From positions 1 to 35,212 of the forward strand of contig CAYOFP010000020.1 in NCBI GenBank assembly GCA_964403505.1: a stretch of 35,212 nt of DNA, read 5' to 3'. Source of the DNA: CAKSEI01 sp964403505 (GTDB taxonomy: Bacteria > Bacillota > Clostridia > Oscillospirales > CAG-272). Positions 16,940 through 26,231 of the stretch are shown here, one piece after another. Below the pieces are notes generated by a model, which did not search any database, had not been told where the DNA came from, and saw only the letters and a list, made by a program, of their open reading frames with translations. Every line of letters begins with the position of its first letter. The stretch's first letter is position 1. The position numbers and the translations under genes are program-made.

Positions 16940-19570
16940 TTATTCGCTCCTGAGGGCGACTACCGGGTCTTTCTTTGCCGCAAGCATTGATGGGATAAGC
17001 CCTGCGATAAAGGTTAAGAACATACTGATAAGCACGAGTATTACGCCTCCGGCGACAGGGAGCTGTGCGCTGACGTTATACACACCCGAGACGGCGTGGA
17101 TGATCGCATTGATCGGCAGACATAAGAGCACCGTCACCGCAATTCCTATCGCCCCCGCACCGAATCCGACGATCAGTGTCTCAGCGTTGAACACACGGGA
17201 GATATCCTTTTTCGATGCGCCGATGGCACGCAGGATACCGATCTCCTTTGTCCGCTCAAGCACCGAAATATAGGTGATGATACCGATCATAATGCTCGAT
17301 ACCACGAGAGATATGGAGACGAATGCAATCAGCACATAGGATATGATATTCACGATGATCGAGACGCTCGACATGAGTATGCCGAATATATCGGTATACT
17401 TTATCTGCTCCTCATCCGAGCGGTTCGCATTGAATTCATCGATCTTGTCGCAGATCGCTTCCTTGGATGCAAAATCCTTCGGATAGATCGCCACTGAAAC
17501 AGGCTTCGTCTCATCGACATAGCCTATTTTATCGAGGTTTCCGTCATAGGTTGCATTTGTCATAAGCATCGCACGGAACATCTCGAGGATCGTTTCCTCC
17601 TCCATTGCCGACATGACCGCCTGATACTGCATCTGCTCTTCCTCAGGAAGCGTTGCAACATAGGCTCTTACATCATCCATGGTAAGCTCTTTCTCCTCGT
17701 CGCCCCGGAAATCAATGCCTGTAAAGATATCTGTCCCGGGGTTCTCCGTCTGAGCCTTTATCGCTGCGCTGTCGTTGATCAGCGATATTACGTGCTCGCT
17801 CAGCTCTTTCGTATAGCCGAGGACTCCGCCGATCGAGGTAGCAACTGCATCTTTTGCCGGACGGACGATACCCGATATCGTTATCGTGATACCGTCGCCG
17901 ATGATGTCATTCATTCTTTCCTCATCTTCGCTCAGATCCTCGAATATGCCGTCGCCGTTACTATCGGCAAACCGATATGCATCGGGAATAAGCTGAAAGG
18001 TCTTGCCGATGAGATCTTCATACTTAAATACCATCGGATTGATCGGCACTTCCTCGCCGTTTTTCACGATATCGATATATTCAGATATCTCCGAGCGGTC
18101 ACGCAGACCGAGCGCATAAAGCACCATATCCATGATCTCGTTATTTTCATCGACGACAAGCACCATCTCGTCATAGGAGCTCGGCCAATCGCCCTTCAGG
18201 CAGGTATACTGCGATTCAAGAAGCGCTTTATTATCAAGCATCTCCGACATTACTTCAAAGTGCGAATTCATAGACGAATACATGCCCGACATACTGCCCA
18301 TGCCTGCGATGGCATCGGAATATTTGATGCCGTAAAGAGCGTCGTACATCTGATCGATGATCTCGACGGTATCTACCTTGACATAACCGCCGTTTTCATC
18401 GTCGGCATACATACTGAATCCGGCGCCGTAGGTATACTTGATATCGCTCACATACTCGCTCATGCCCGTGCTCTCATCGTCAAAATATTCCTTGAGTGCA
18501 CCGAGGTCGTTTGTGACAAGACCGCTTAGCATAGTATTGAGCATTTTCTGCATATTGCTGTTTGAGTAAACGGCGTCATTTTCATGTGGCTCGGCCTCCT
18601 CATCTCCTGCCTCGGTAAACATGCTCGAGTAGTCGACAGTCTCGCTCTGTATCGTTATCGGATAGGTAGAGAGCGTATCCTCCTGCACCTTGTCGATATA
18701 AAGCTGTATACCGTTTGACAAAGAGAGGATAAGGGCGATTCCGATGATGCCGATGCTCCCTGCAAACGATGTGAGAAGTGTCCTGCCCTTTTTCGTCATA
18801 AGATTATTGAGGGAAAGAGAGATCGCCGTGATAAAGGACATCGGCTTTTTCTTTGCCTTTTTATGTTCTGCGTTTTTCACTTCCTCCGCCGGCTCATACG
18901 GGTCGGTATCGCCCGTTATTTTACCGTCCATAAGGCGGATGATACGTGTGGAATACCGCTCGGCAAGCTCGGGATTGTGCGTTACCATGATAACGAGGCG
19001 ATCCTTCGCTATTTCCTTTAAAAGCTCCATGATCTGCTCGCTCGTCTCGGAATCGAGCGCACCTGTCGGCTCGTCGGCGAGCAGTATCTCGGGGTTGTTC
19101 ACCAGCGCACGGGCGATCGCCACCCTCTGCATCTGTCCGCCCGACATCTGATTCGGCTTTTTGTGCAGGTATTCGCCAAGTCCGACACGCTCGAGCGCCG
19201 CCTTCGCACGCTCCCTGCGCTGTGAGCGCTTGACGCCCGAAAGCGTCATGGCGAGCTCGACGTTTGAAAGGATCGACTGATGGGGGATCAGATTATAGCT
19301 CTGGAATACAAATCCGACCGAGCGGTTGCGGTAGGTATCCCAGTCGCCGTCACGGTACTCTTTTGTCGAGATTCCCTTGATCATCAGGTCGCCGTCGGTA
19401 TATCTGTCGAGGCCGCCGATGATATTTAGGAGCGTAGTCTTTCCGCATCCCGAAGGACCAAGCACCGAAACAAATTCATTCTTACGGAATTCCACTGAAA
19501 CGCCGTTAAGCGCCGTCTGCGAATTCTGCCCGAATGAATACACCTTCTTAATATTTGTTAGTTTCAGCAT
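16940..19570 (-). CDS. ABC transporter, fused ATPase and FtsX-like permease (MacB-type)
   Basis: This 876-residue protein joins an ATPase and a permease in one chain. ATPase: Walker A GPSGCGKTT (residues 38-46), Q-loop VFQSYNLIP, signature MSGGQMQR, Walker B ILLADEPTGALD and a VTHN switch, ending near residue 220. Permease: first span about 262-285, a large outer domain (about 286-740) and three C-terminal spans carrying the FtsX-type segment YISVLERTKEIGILRAIGASKKDI. This is the LolCDE/MacB mechanotransmission class, acting on substrates outside the membrane, often peptides or lipid-linked factors. The outer domain is larger than usual and unrecognised. GGAG lies 9 bases before the ATG. Confidence 0.93.
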   Translation of the reverse strand: MLKLTNIKKVYSFGQNSQTALNGVSVEFRKNEFVSVLGPSGCGKTTLLNIIGGLDRYTDGDLMIKGISTKEYRDGDWDTYRNRSVGFVFQSYNLIPHQSILSNVELAMTLSGVKRSQRRERAKAALERVGLGEYLHKKPNQMSGGQMQRVAIARALVNNPEILLADEPTGALDSETSEQIMELLKEIAKDRLVIMVTHNPELAERYSTRIIRLMDGKITGDTDPYEPAEEVKNAEHKKAKKKPMSFITAISLSLNNLMTKKGRTLLTSFAGSIGIIGIALILSLSNGIQLYIDKVQEDTLSTYPITIQSETVDYSSMFTEAGDEEAEPHENDAVYSNSNMQKMLNTMLSGLVTNDLGALKEYFDDESTGMSEYVSDIKYTYGAGFSMYADDENGGYVKVDTVEIIDQMYDALYGIKYSDAIAGMGSMSGMYSSMNSHFEVMSEMLDNKALLESQYTCLKGDWPSSYDEMVLVVDENNEIMDMVLYALGLRDRSEISEYIDIVKNGEEVPINPMVFKYEDLIGKTFQLIPDAYRFADSNGDGIFEDLSEDEERMNDIIGDGITITISGIVRPAKDAVATSIGGVLGYTKELSEHVISLINDSAAIKAQTENPGTDIFTGIDFRGDEEKELTMDDVRAYVATLPEEEQMQYQAVMSAMEEETILEMFRAMLMTNATYDGNLDKIGYVDETKPVSVAIYPKDFASKEAICDKIDEFNANRSDEEQIKYTDIFGILMSSVSIIVNIISYVLIAFVSISLVVSSIMIGIITYISVLERTKEIGILRAIGASKKDISRVFNAETLIVGFGAGAIGIAVTVLLCLPINAIIHAVSGVYNVSAQLPVAGGVILVLISMFLTFIAGLIPSMLAAKKDPVVALRSE

Positions 19571-19607
19571 TGTTTATTTCTCCATATGTTTGATGGTTTA
19601 AGTATAT

Positions 19608-19637
19608 CATATGTTTTCGATGCCTGTAAATATAATC
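19608..19637 (-). promoter_or_regulatory. Possible promoter of the ABC transporter gene
   Basis: On the minus strand TTTACA and TATACT are 18 bp apart, roughly 35 bases before the ATG. The -35 box is only fair. Confidence 0.5.
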
Positions 19638-19762
19638 ACTACAGGAATTGAACGAAAAACACCGATTCTGATTCAAAAAGTGAATATCTTATATCAATAT
19701 TGTAGCATCCAAATATTAACACACAATAATAAAACATAAAACATATTTAACAATACCCCATA

Positions 19763-19791
19763 TTGACGAAAGACGGCGTTTGTGGTATACT
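19763..19791 (+). promoter_or_regulatory. Promoter of the isocitrate dehydrogenase gene
   Basis: TTGACG (19763-19768) and TATACT (19786-19791) are separated by exactly 17 bp, 35 bases ahead of the chosen start. This is a strong sigma-A type promoter. Confidence 0.85.
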
Positions 19792-19826
19792 ATCATAGTT
19801 AAAAAAAGCGGTAGGAGATGAAAATT

Positions 19827-21032
19827 ATGGCTAAAATACAGATGAAAACACCTCTCGTCGAAATGGACGGAGATGAAATGACCCGTGTCATATGGCAGAT
19901 GATAAAGGATATCCTTATCACCCCATATGTTGACTTAAAAACGGAATATTACGACCTCGGACTCGTACACCGTAACGAAACCGACGATAAGGTCACGTTC
20001 GACAGTGCAGAAGCGACAAAAAAGTACGGCGTCGCCGTAAAATGTGCGACCATCACGCCCAATGCGGCGAGAATGCCCGAATATAACCTGAAAGAAATGT
20101 GGAAATCCCCGAACGGCACGATCAGAGCGATCCTCGACGGTACTGTTTTCAGAACCCCCATACTCGTCAAGGGGATAACGCCGTATATTCCCACATGGAC
20201 AAAGCCGATCACCATTGCACGTCACGCATACGGCGATGTATATAAGAATGTCGAGATGCGTGTTCCCGAAGGAAGCAAAGCAGAGCTCGTCTGCACAGAC
20301 AAAAACGGCAATGAAACACGTGAGCTCGTATTTGACTTCGAGGGTACGGACGGTATCATCCAGGGTCTGCACAATAAGGATACGTCCATTGCGAGCTTCG
20401 CACGCTCCTGCTTCAATTTCGCTCTTGATACAAAGCAGGATCTGTGGTTTGCAACGAAGGATACCATCTCGAAAAAGTACGATCACCGCTTCAAGGATAT
20501 TTTCGCTGAGATATATGAAAAGGAATACAAGGAAAAATTCGAGGCGGCAGGCATCGAGTATTTCTATACCCTCATCGACGATGCGGTAGCCCGTGTTATA
20601 AGGAGCGAGGGCGGCTATATCTGGGCATGCAAAAACTATGACGGCGACGTCATGAGCGATATGGTGGCAACTGCTTACGGCAGTCTTGCCATGATGACGT
20701 CCGTGCTCGTTTCCCCCGACGGAATCTACGAGTACGAGGCAGCACACGGCACGGTTCAGAGGCATTATTACAAGCACTTAAAGGGTGAGGAGACCTCGAC
20801 AAACAGCGTCGCAACGATCTTCGCATGGTCGGGTGCGCTGAGAAAACGGGGCGAGCTCGATAACACACCCGAGCTTGTAAAATACGCCGATGCGCTCGAG
20901 GCGGCTACGATCAAAACCATCGAGGACGGCGTAATGACAGGCGACCTCTACCTGCTCTCAAAGCTTGAAAACAAGAAAAAGGTAAACACCGAGGACTTCT
21001 TACACGAGGTCGCTAATAGAATCGAACTTTAA
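19827..21032 (+). CDS. icd: NADP-dependent isocitrate dehydrogenase
   Basis: This 401-residue enzyme oxidises isocitrate to 2-oxoglutarate and CO2, making NADPH; 2-oxoglutarate feeds glutamate and hence the proline pathway encoded nearby. It belongs to the homodimeric type that resembles mitochondrial enzymes: MAKIQMKTPLVEMDGDEMTRVIW at the start, KSPNGTIRAILDGTVFR, the DDAVARVIRSEGGYIWACKNYDGDVMSDMVA metal and isocitrate region, and YEYEAAHGTVQRHY. The ATG at 19818 sits one base after AGGAG, too close; the ATG at 19827 has 9-base spacing and matches the family start, so I chose it. Followed by a strong terminator. Confidence 0.96.
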   Translation: MAKIQMKTPLVEMDGDEMTRVIWQMIKDILITPYVDLKTEYYDLGLVHRNETDDKVTFDSAEATKKYGVAVKCATITPNAARMPEYNLKEMWKSPNGTIRAILDGTVFRTPILVKGITPYIPTWTKPITIARHAYGDVYKNVEMRVPEGSKAELVCTDKNGNETRELVFDFEGTDGIIQGLHNKDTSIASFARSCFNFALDTKQDLWFATKDTISKKYDHRFKDIFAEIYEKEYKEKFEAAGIEYFYTLIDDAVARVIRSEGGYIWACKNYDGDVMSDMVATAYGSLAMMTSVLVSPDGIYEYEAAHGTVQRHYYKHLKGEETSTNSVATIFAWSGALRKRGELDNTPELVKYADALEAATIKTIEDGVMTGDLYLLSKLENKKKVNTEDFLHEVANRIEL

Positions 21033-21041
21033 GACATATCA

Positions 21042-21078
21042 AAACCGGCTTGAAAGAAAAACTTTCAAGCCGGTTTTT
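21042..21078. terminator. Terminator after isocitrate dehydrogenase
   Basis: A perfect 15-bp stem (AAACCGGCTTGAAAG and complement, AAAAA loop) followed by TT. A-rich flanks make it usable from both sides, so it can also stop transcripts from the particle cluster. Confidence 0.9.
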
Positions 21079-21088
21079 AACGCACAGC

Positions 21089-21120
21089 AGCCGCCGAAAG
21101 CTTTTCGGCTTTCGGCGGCT
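21089..21120. terminator. Second hairpin at the 3' end of the particle cluster
   Basis: AGCCGCCGAAAG pairs with CTTTCGGCGGCT (12 bp, 8-base loop). On the minus strand it comes just after the last particle gene and before the 15-bp terminator. It has no T-run of its own, so it is more likely a 3'-end stabiliser or helper. Confidence 0.55.
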
Positions 21121-21133
21121 CGGAGAATAGCCC

Positions 21134-21682
21134 TTATTTGTAAAGCGATACGAGACTTTTGATTGCCGCCTCGAGCAGATCATTGTCGTTTTGCGCATTC
21201 GCCGCCTGAGACTTTTGCGATGTTGACGCACCTGCATTCAGGGCGTCCGAAACAGTATCAAATGCGGAGAGCAGATTTTTATCCGCCGCAATGAGGTTTC
21301 CCTCAACGCTCCCGGCACGCTTTGCGACTGCCTCCTCGCCTGCTGTGATGAAGTCTCGCTTGGCTCTGTTTGCCTGAGCCGCCGCATAGGTATCGAGGTT
21401 GCCGCCGTTGTCTGCCGCATTCTGTGCCGCAGCACCGTCTGCCGCCTTATCGCCCGACACCGCATAGGAAGCACGTATCGCCTGTGCGCCCTCGTCCTTA
21501 TATGCCTCGCCGTCACTGATATAGTCCTTGGTCTTATCTATATTTGATTTGACGTCGGAATATGTGGACTTATAAAAGGTCGTATTGCTTTTGAGAATAG
21601 AGTCGATCTGTTCCTTCGTACTCTTATTCTCCTTATTTTGTGTTTTTATCAAATCCGTGATATCCGTGTATGGATTATACAT
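21134..21682 (-). CDS. Ala-rich small terminal protein of the particle cluster
   Basis: This 182-residue protein is not recognised by sequence. Residues 1-60 are polar and helical (TDLIKTQNKENKSTKEQIDSILKSN). Residues 65-170 are rich in Ala, Asp, Asn and Gln (DKAADGAAAQNAADNGGN), low-complexity and probably helical. Nothing hydrophobic suggests a membrane span. It is the last gene of the cluster, starting 8 bases inside the previous one with AAAGGAGG upstream. Small Ala-rich helical proteins at this place could be internal virion or ejection proteins in short-tailed phages, but that is inference. Confidence 0.7.
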   Translation of the reverse strand: MYNPYTDITDLIKTQNKENKSTKEQIDSILKSNTTFYKSTYSDVKSNIDKTKDYISDGEAYKDEGAQAIRASYAVSGDKAADGAAAQNAADNGGNLDTYAAAQANRAKRDFITAGEEAVAKRAGSVEGNLIAADKNLLSAFDTVSDALNAGASTSQKSQAANAQNDNDLLEAAIKSLVSLYK

Positions 21683-21899
21683 TGTTTTCCTCCTTTGTCA
21701 GTGTAACATAATATTTTTCCTCCCCGACCGAGAGGATGAGCCTGTCGCCCGAAACCGAGGCGGTCATTTTTGTTTTTGCTTTCATGGGTATAAACGTAAG
21801 GCAATCCTCATCGATATTGAGAAGTGCATCCTCGTTATCCCGTACATGACGCAGAAACGATTCCTCAAGGGCAGACAGCCTTTTTTCCATATCATTCAC
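21675..21899 (-). CDS. Small protein of the particle cluster
   Basis: This short protein of about 74 residues is unrecognised. It has a charged helical N-terminus (NDMEKRLSALEESFLRHVRDNEDAL) and a beta-rich C-terminus (DRLILSVGEEKYYVTLTKEE). I chose the GTG at 21899 because AAGGAGG (21909-21915) lies 9 bases before it. The ATG at 21908 is directly next to that site with no spacing, and the ATG at 21890 is too far. An in-frame ATG at 21938 also exists. It overlaps the propeller gene and the last gene, so translation is coupled. Function unknown; a tail accessory or chaperone is possible. Confidence 0.65.
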   Translation of the reverse strand: MNDMEKRLSALEESFLRHVRDNEDALLNIDEDCLTFIPMKAKTKMTASVSGDRLILSVGEEKYYVTLTKEENNV

Positions 21900-23388
21900 C
21901 GCCGTCATCCTCCTTGTATGCATAGGTCTGAATACCATACAGCGTCACATCGCCCGAGCAGACGATCTTCATGCGGTGTGCGGGTGAGGAGGATGCACGT
22001 ATCAGCGCCTTGAGCGCCGTGCGTCCCTGTCTTCCGCCGCTGTCTATGACGGGCGTTTCGGAGTAATCCCCGTTTGCAGGCGCTAAATACACCTTGACCG
22101 ATGCCCTCTCCCCGATATCGCACAGCACATTGATTCTCGAGACACGCTTGTCCGAATAAACGCCGAACGTCTTTGCCGAGCATTCGACATACCATTCATT
22201 GGGCTCGCCGTCGAGCGCATAAATATAGTTTTCGCTTTGGTTTTTATGTGTCAGAACATATAAAACGCCGTTCAGCTCTGCAAAATTCACAACTTCGCCC
22301 GTCTCGGGTACGGATATGCTCGACCAAGTGCCGTTTACGGTATTGTATACGTATATTTTTCCCTTTTCGTATACATATAAGGAATCTCCGTGCGAGCCGC
22401 ATATGCCGTCCTCGAAGCGGTCTATGCCGAGCGGTGCGCTTATCTTTACCGGCTCAGCCCCCGTAAAGCGCATCACGCCGTCTGCGCTCACGTAGAACAG
22501 GTTTCCTCTCACCTCGCATACCGAGCGTGAGTCGATAGCGCCCGAGCGTGCGACATCGTAAACCCGGAAGGGATTTTTATTATTGTATACCTGATGGCAA
22601 AAATCACGCTTCATCGCTATTACCTTGCCTGCGTATGTCGTGATGGCAGTAAAATCACCGTCCGCACGTGAGTCTGCGCCCGTATTTGACGCCCATGCGT
22701 TATCAGCGGAGATATCCGATGCGACATCCACGTCCCAATCCTTATAATCGTTATATGCCGATGCATAGATACGGTTGTCATCAACGCCGAAGAGCCTCGC
22801 CGCATGGACCGTAACATATTTGAGGTCGGGCATCACAACTCCGTCATCCTCCAGCTTGCTAAGCGTAAAATCGCTGTCTACATCATAGTCCATGGAAAGC
22901 TTATCCGGGAAGATGAGAATCTTTTTATCGTATTTTCCGCCGAGCGCATCGTGCAGAGCTCCGCCGTCATGATACACGCAGAACTGCACCATGCTCCTCG
23001 GAAAATTATAGTCGGATATCAGAAAGGTACCCGTCTCGGTACGGTAATAAATATCATCACCGATAAACGCCTGCCCCTCGGGCGATACCGCCACGGTATT
23101 CAACGCATCGACCTGCGTAAAACCGTCGCCGAGGGGAACGAGCTTCCTGCAAAAGGCGATCAGCCTGTTGCCCACTGCGCACATGGAAAGCGGATATTCA
23201 TCTCCCGAAAAGGAGTAAAACAGCCTCCATCCGTCCGATGCGCACACCGCCGGCAAAAGGGAGAGGTCCGCACCGCACACATCGGTAAATTCCTTGGAAT
23301 CGGGGGATGCGCACCGATTCATTCCGCCGAAAAACATATCCTTGATTACGTATTTTTTTCCGCGCCTCGGTATAAATGCCTTAACCAT
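21892..23388 (-). CDS. Beta-propeller-like structural protein, probable short-tail hub
   Basis: This 498-residue protein is built of repeated beta motifs (AVGNRLIAFCRK, EVRGNLFYVSADGVMRF, CGSHGDSLYVYEKGKIYVYNTVNGTWSSI, AELNGVLYVLTHK). These look like blades of a propeller, spaced roughly 50-60 residues over positions 30-400, with a C-terminal beta domain to 498. Its size and its place next to the portal recall the propeller-type tail hub or stabilisation proteins of short-tailed phages such as P22 gp10. That comparison is inference from layout, not from alignment. The start overlaps the portal gene by 8 bases. Confidence 0.65.
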   Translation of the reverse strand: MVKAFIPRRGKKYVIKDMFFGGMNRCASPDSKEFTDVCGADLSLLPAVCASDGWRLFYSFSGDEYPLSMCAVGNRLIAFCRKLVPLGDGFTQVDALNTVAVSPEGQAFIGDDIYYRTETGTFLISDYNFPRSMVQFCVYHDGGALHDALGGKYDKKILIFPDKLSMDYDVDSDFTLSKLEDDGVVMPDLKYVTVHAARLFGVDDNRIYASAYNDYKDWDVDVASDISADNAWASNTGADSRADGDFTAITTYAGKVIAMKRDFCHQVYNNKNPFRVYDVARSGAIDSRSVCEVRGNLFYVSADGVMRFTGAEPVKISAPLGIDRFEDGICGSHGDSLYVYEKGKIYVYNTVNGTWSSISVPETGEVVNFAELNGVLYVLTHKNQSENYIYALDGEPNEWYVECSAKTFGVYSDKRVSRINVLCDIGERASVKVYLAPANGDYSETPVIDSGGRQGRTALKALIRASSSPAHRMKIVCSGDVTLYGIQTYAYKEDDGGE

Positions 23389-25252
23389 TTTTTCTCACCC
23401 TTTCCGCATGCTCGGCGCAGTGCCGCTCAAATGCCTCGGCGAGATCGGGACGGCGACGCTTCAGGGCATCGTATTTCATTTGCAGGGCGAAACGCCGATG
23501 CTCGTCGATATGGATCTCGTCATTGTCGAATACATCCGTCTCGGGTATGACGCCCGATAAAAGCAGATTGTTCTCCCGTTTAGCACGCTTGCTCTGCAGC
23601 TCGCCCTCGCTCATTAAGGAGTCATAATCTCCTATGTGCATGAGGTTCACGGCGCGCTGCTTGAATCGTGACGGTACTTTTCCGTCCTCATCGGCGAAAA
23701 GCCCCATGTTGTATGCACGCAGGAAAGCTTCCTTCTGCTCCTGCTCACTGTATTTCAGCTCGTTTTCCGTCTCGAAGTATACATCGAACGAGTTTATGTC
23801 CTCGGCGCACCATGTCAGCACCTCCGACATATCGTTCGCTCCCGTGATCGAAAGTACCTTTCCGGCCTTGCAGAACTGACGGCAAATGGAAAGCCATGTT
23901 TTCGCCATGGAAAGTACGCCCTCCCGGATATTTTCTGCGGTCAGTGCCATTCTCGTGGAGTCTATCTCACGCAGGCTGTTGATCGCAGTTCCCGACGTCA
24001 CCCCGACGCTTGTCGAGCCGACTACCATCAGCTGCGACACGCCTGCGACATATTCCATATCCCGCACGAGCTGTTCGCACTCGGCATAGAGCTGAGGCGG
24101 TATGCTTTCATGGGATAACGGGATCGGCGCACAATAGCCTTTTTTATATACGATCGGCGCACCGGGCGCTGTACCGTTCTCCTCCATCTCCTCTACGTCG
24201 ACGCTCCCCTCCTCTACAAGCAGGGAGTTTGCGGCGAGGGTGGAGATATAATCGTGCATTTTATTCTTGCACCCGTTATATGCACGCTGCAGCGGGATCA
24301 GATCCTCGATGACGCTTTTGCCGAAGAATTGACCCGCATTTTCCTTCGCACGAAAAACGCTCAGCGGTATATCGTCATACGGAAGCGAAGAAAGATAAAC
24401 GGGCTTGCCTGCTGCGATCACGCACATAACACCGTCAGGATGCGTGCGGTTCGGGCGCTCAAAATACGTTACCACCCGTTCGCTCTCACGGGAGCGGACA
24501 TATCCGCCGTCGGTCGGGATTCCGCCCTGTATGACGGGCGACGGAGTGAGCGCTACCGTCTCGATATCCCTGCCGACGCATTCGATCCCGAAAAGGTCGT
24601 ATATCTCCTTTGCCGACAGCACCTGCTCGATGATGACGGAGTTCTGCTCATCCATACGCTGGCGGTATAGATTCTCGGGATAGACCTCATATGCGGTGAG
24701 AAGGGTGGAATATAACTCGCCCTCATACGCTGTCGGCTCGCCGTTTTCATCTACGGCGCAGGGTCTGCCTGCACGGCTGTTCCAGCCGGACAGGACAAAT
24801 GCCGTTCCCGTTATCTCCGACCATTCGAGCAGGGTGTTTTTCTTTTCGTCGAAGCAGTCCCGCTTGTATATGTACCGCAGCAGCTTGCTCTCCACCTCTG
24901 CCTTGTCGTGATCCTCGCTTTCGTCGGAAAAGGGCTTTACCGCCACGTCAAATTTTACGCCCTTCAGGTTGGCAAGCCGTGTCTCCATCAGCGGCGCTAT
25001 CTTGTTGAAAACGCCTCTTTCCTCATAATCGTAGACCGGTCTCAGTTCCTCGACATTACCCGAATACGGGTTGACGTCGCAGTTCTGTCTCCCGGCGAGG
25101 AAAGCGGAATTCAGCCGCCATTGCAGCTCAAATGATCTGCGCTCCTCCTTTCGCTTTTCGAGCTCTGAGAGTATATCACGGACCACATCCTCGGCATCAG
25201 TTCGTTCATCGCCTGCGCCGAAAAAACTCTTCATTTTACTTAACAGTTTCAT
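23381..25252 (-). CDS. Phage portal protein
   Basis: This 623-residue protein fits a large portal of short-tailed phages, the dodecameric ring through which DNA enters and leaves the head. Supporting features are the early charged helix (EELRPVYDYEERGVFNKIAPLMETRLANLKG), a middle stretch typical of portals (AGQFFGKSVIEDLIPLQRAYNGCKNKMHDYIS), the SVGVTSGTAINSLREIDSTRMALTAENIREG segment, and a polar helical C-terminus. The ATG overlaps the previous stop (ATGA). It lies downstream of the capsid gene, whereas in most tailed phages the portal comes first. Confidence in portal is good; the subfamily is uncertain. Confidence 0.85.
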   Translation of the reverse strand: MKLLSKMKSFFGAGDERTDAEDVVRDILSELEKRKEERRSFELQWRLNSAFLAGRQNCDVNPYSGNVEELRPVYDYEERGVFNKIAPLMETRLANLKGVKFDVAVKPFSDESEDHDKAEVESKLLRYIYKRDCFDEKKNTLLEWSEITGTAFVLSGWNSRAGRPCAVDENGEPTAYEGELYSTLLTAYEVYPENLYRQRMDEQNSVIIEQVLSAKEIYDLFGIECVGRDIETVALTPSPVIQGGIPTDGGYVRSRESERVVTYFERPNRTHPDGVMCVIAAGKPVYLSSLPYDDIPLSVFRAKENAGQFFGKSVIEDLIPLQRAYNGCKNKMHDYISTLAANSLLVEEGSVDVEEMEENGTAPGAPIVYKKGYCAPIPLSHESIPPQLYAECEQLVRDMEYVAGVSQLMVVGSTSVGVTSGTAINSLREIDSTRMALTAENIREGVLSMAKTWLSICRQFCKAGKVLSITGANDMSEVLTWCAEDINSFDVYFETENELKYSEQEQKEAFLRAYNMGLFADEDGKVPSRFKQRAVNLMHIGDYDSLMSEGELQSKRAKRENNLLLSGVIPETDVFDNDEIHIDEHRRFALQMKYDALKRRRPDLAEAFERHCAEHAERVRKNG

Positions 25253-25881
25253 TTACCTATACCTCCCATACTTCCTTTTCTTCCCTCGTGCCATTTGATA
25301 AAGGCATCGAGTGCGACATTGAAAGCGCCGAGCCACTTTGCCGCCTGAGTATCCTCGTTTGCATATTCGTATGCCCTGCCCACGAGGTAGTCGAGCGGCA
25401 GTTCCATATGCTCCTCGGGCAAAGGAAGCGTCAGGGACTCGATATTGTCGCCCGTGAATTTCGGCGGCATCTCACGGAAGATGACAGTGCATTTGCTCCC
25501 GACTCCCGCCGGGTGATAGAGGTACACTCTGTCCCCATCCCCGTAAAACTGCGCTCTGTCACGGAAAACGGCGACCGACGCCGCATCCGACCGCACAAAA
25601 GCCTCTCCCGCCGAAAGCACCGAATCGATATCGCATTCACGCACGGCGGCACGGCTCCCACCGTCAAGAGAGCTTATTTCAAAATAGCTCCCCGTTTCGT
25701 CCGTTGTCACATCGGCCTGTTCCACTGCGCAGGAGTATACGTCGCTTGCATAGATCCGGCCGAGAAGTGTATTCAACCACAGCAAATACATCTGCTCGGG
25801 TATTTCAGGCGAGATATCGGCGCACTCTCTTGCCATATCTATGATATCCTTTCCGCAAGTTAAAGCCTGATACATTACCAT
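25249..25881 (-). CDS. Probable head-completion or adaptor protein
   Basis: This 210-residue protein has a helical N-terminus (ALTCGKDIIDMARECADISPEIPEQMYLLWLNTLLGRIYAS), a beta-rich middle (VYLYHPAGVGSKCTVIFREMP) and a helical C-terminus (LPLDYLVGRAYEYANEDTQAAKWLGAFNVALDAFIKWHEG). This mix is seen in connector or stopper proteins between portal and tail, but I do not recognise the exact family. It starts 7 bases inside the preceding gene with AGGAG upstream; the second ATG (25875) is equally well placed. It couples to the portal gene by an ATGA overlap. Confidence 0.6.
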   Translation of the reverse strand: MVMYQALTCGKDIIDMARECADISPEIPEQMYLLWLNTLLGRIYASDVYSCAVEQADVTTDETGSYFEISSLDGGSRAAVRECDIDSVLSAGEAFVRSDAASVAVFRDRAQFYGDGDRVYLYHPAGVGSKCTVIFREMPPKFTGDNIESLTLPLPEEHMELPLDYLVGRAYEYANEDTQAAKWLGAFNVALDAFIKWHEGRKGSMGGIGK

Positions 25882-26210
25882 ATCTCCTTTCTTATCCGCT
25901 TACCTCGGTTTTTTTCGTTCCAGACTGTGTGATAGGCATATTGCGCATGTGCCGCAAAATCCGTTTTGTAATGCTCCTCTCCCGTTACCAAATAAAGGAT
26001 GTTGTCGATGATCGCATTGTCAAAAGCCGCCTTTGTTCCTGTATCGTCATCGAGGCGTACGATATCGATAAGAGCGGCTCTGTCAAGCACTGTATCCTTA
26101 CCGTATTTCGAGACGAGCTCCCGCTCAGTATAGTTGAGCGCGGCAAAGAATCTGTCCTGCGGTATCGGCTTTACCTTACACACATGTTCATATATTTTTC
26201 CTGTATTCAT
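25875..26210 (-). CDS. Probable head-tail connector-type protein
   Basis: This 111-residue, mostly helical protein (IPQDRFFAALNYTERELVSKYG, KAAFDNAIIDNILYLVTGEEHYKTDFAAHAQYAYHTVWNE) lies just after the capsid gene. Small helical adaptors (gp6-like connectors) usually sit here and it resembles them in size and secondary structure. The assignment is positional. AGGAGG precedes the ATG at normal spacing. A strong hairpin lies between it and the capsid gene. Confidence 0.6.
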   Translation of the reverse strand: MNTGKIYEHVCKVKPIPQDRFFAALNYTERELVSKYGKDTVLDRAALIDIVRLDDDTGTKAAFDNAIIDNILYLVTGEEHYKTDFAAHAQYAYHTVWNEKNRGKRIRKEIW

Positions 26211-26231
26211 AGTGCCTCCTGTATTATTGTA

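Noticed and set aside
19935..20777. Minus-strand open frame of 280 codons
   Set aside because: It is antisense to isocitrate dehydrogenase, which is certain, and has no start signal of its own.
22804..23550. Plus-strand open frame of 248 codons opposite the propeller and portal genes
   Set aside because: It spans the overlap of two well-supported coupled genes on the other strand and lacks a ribosome binding site.
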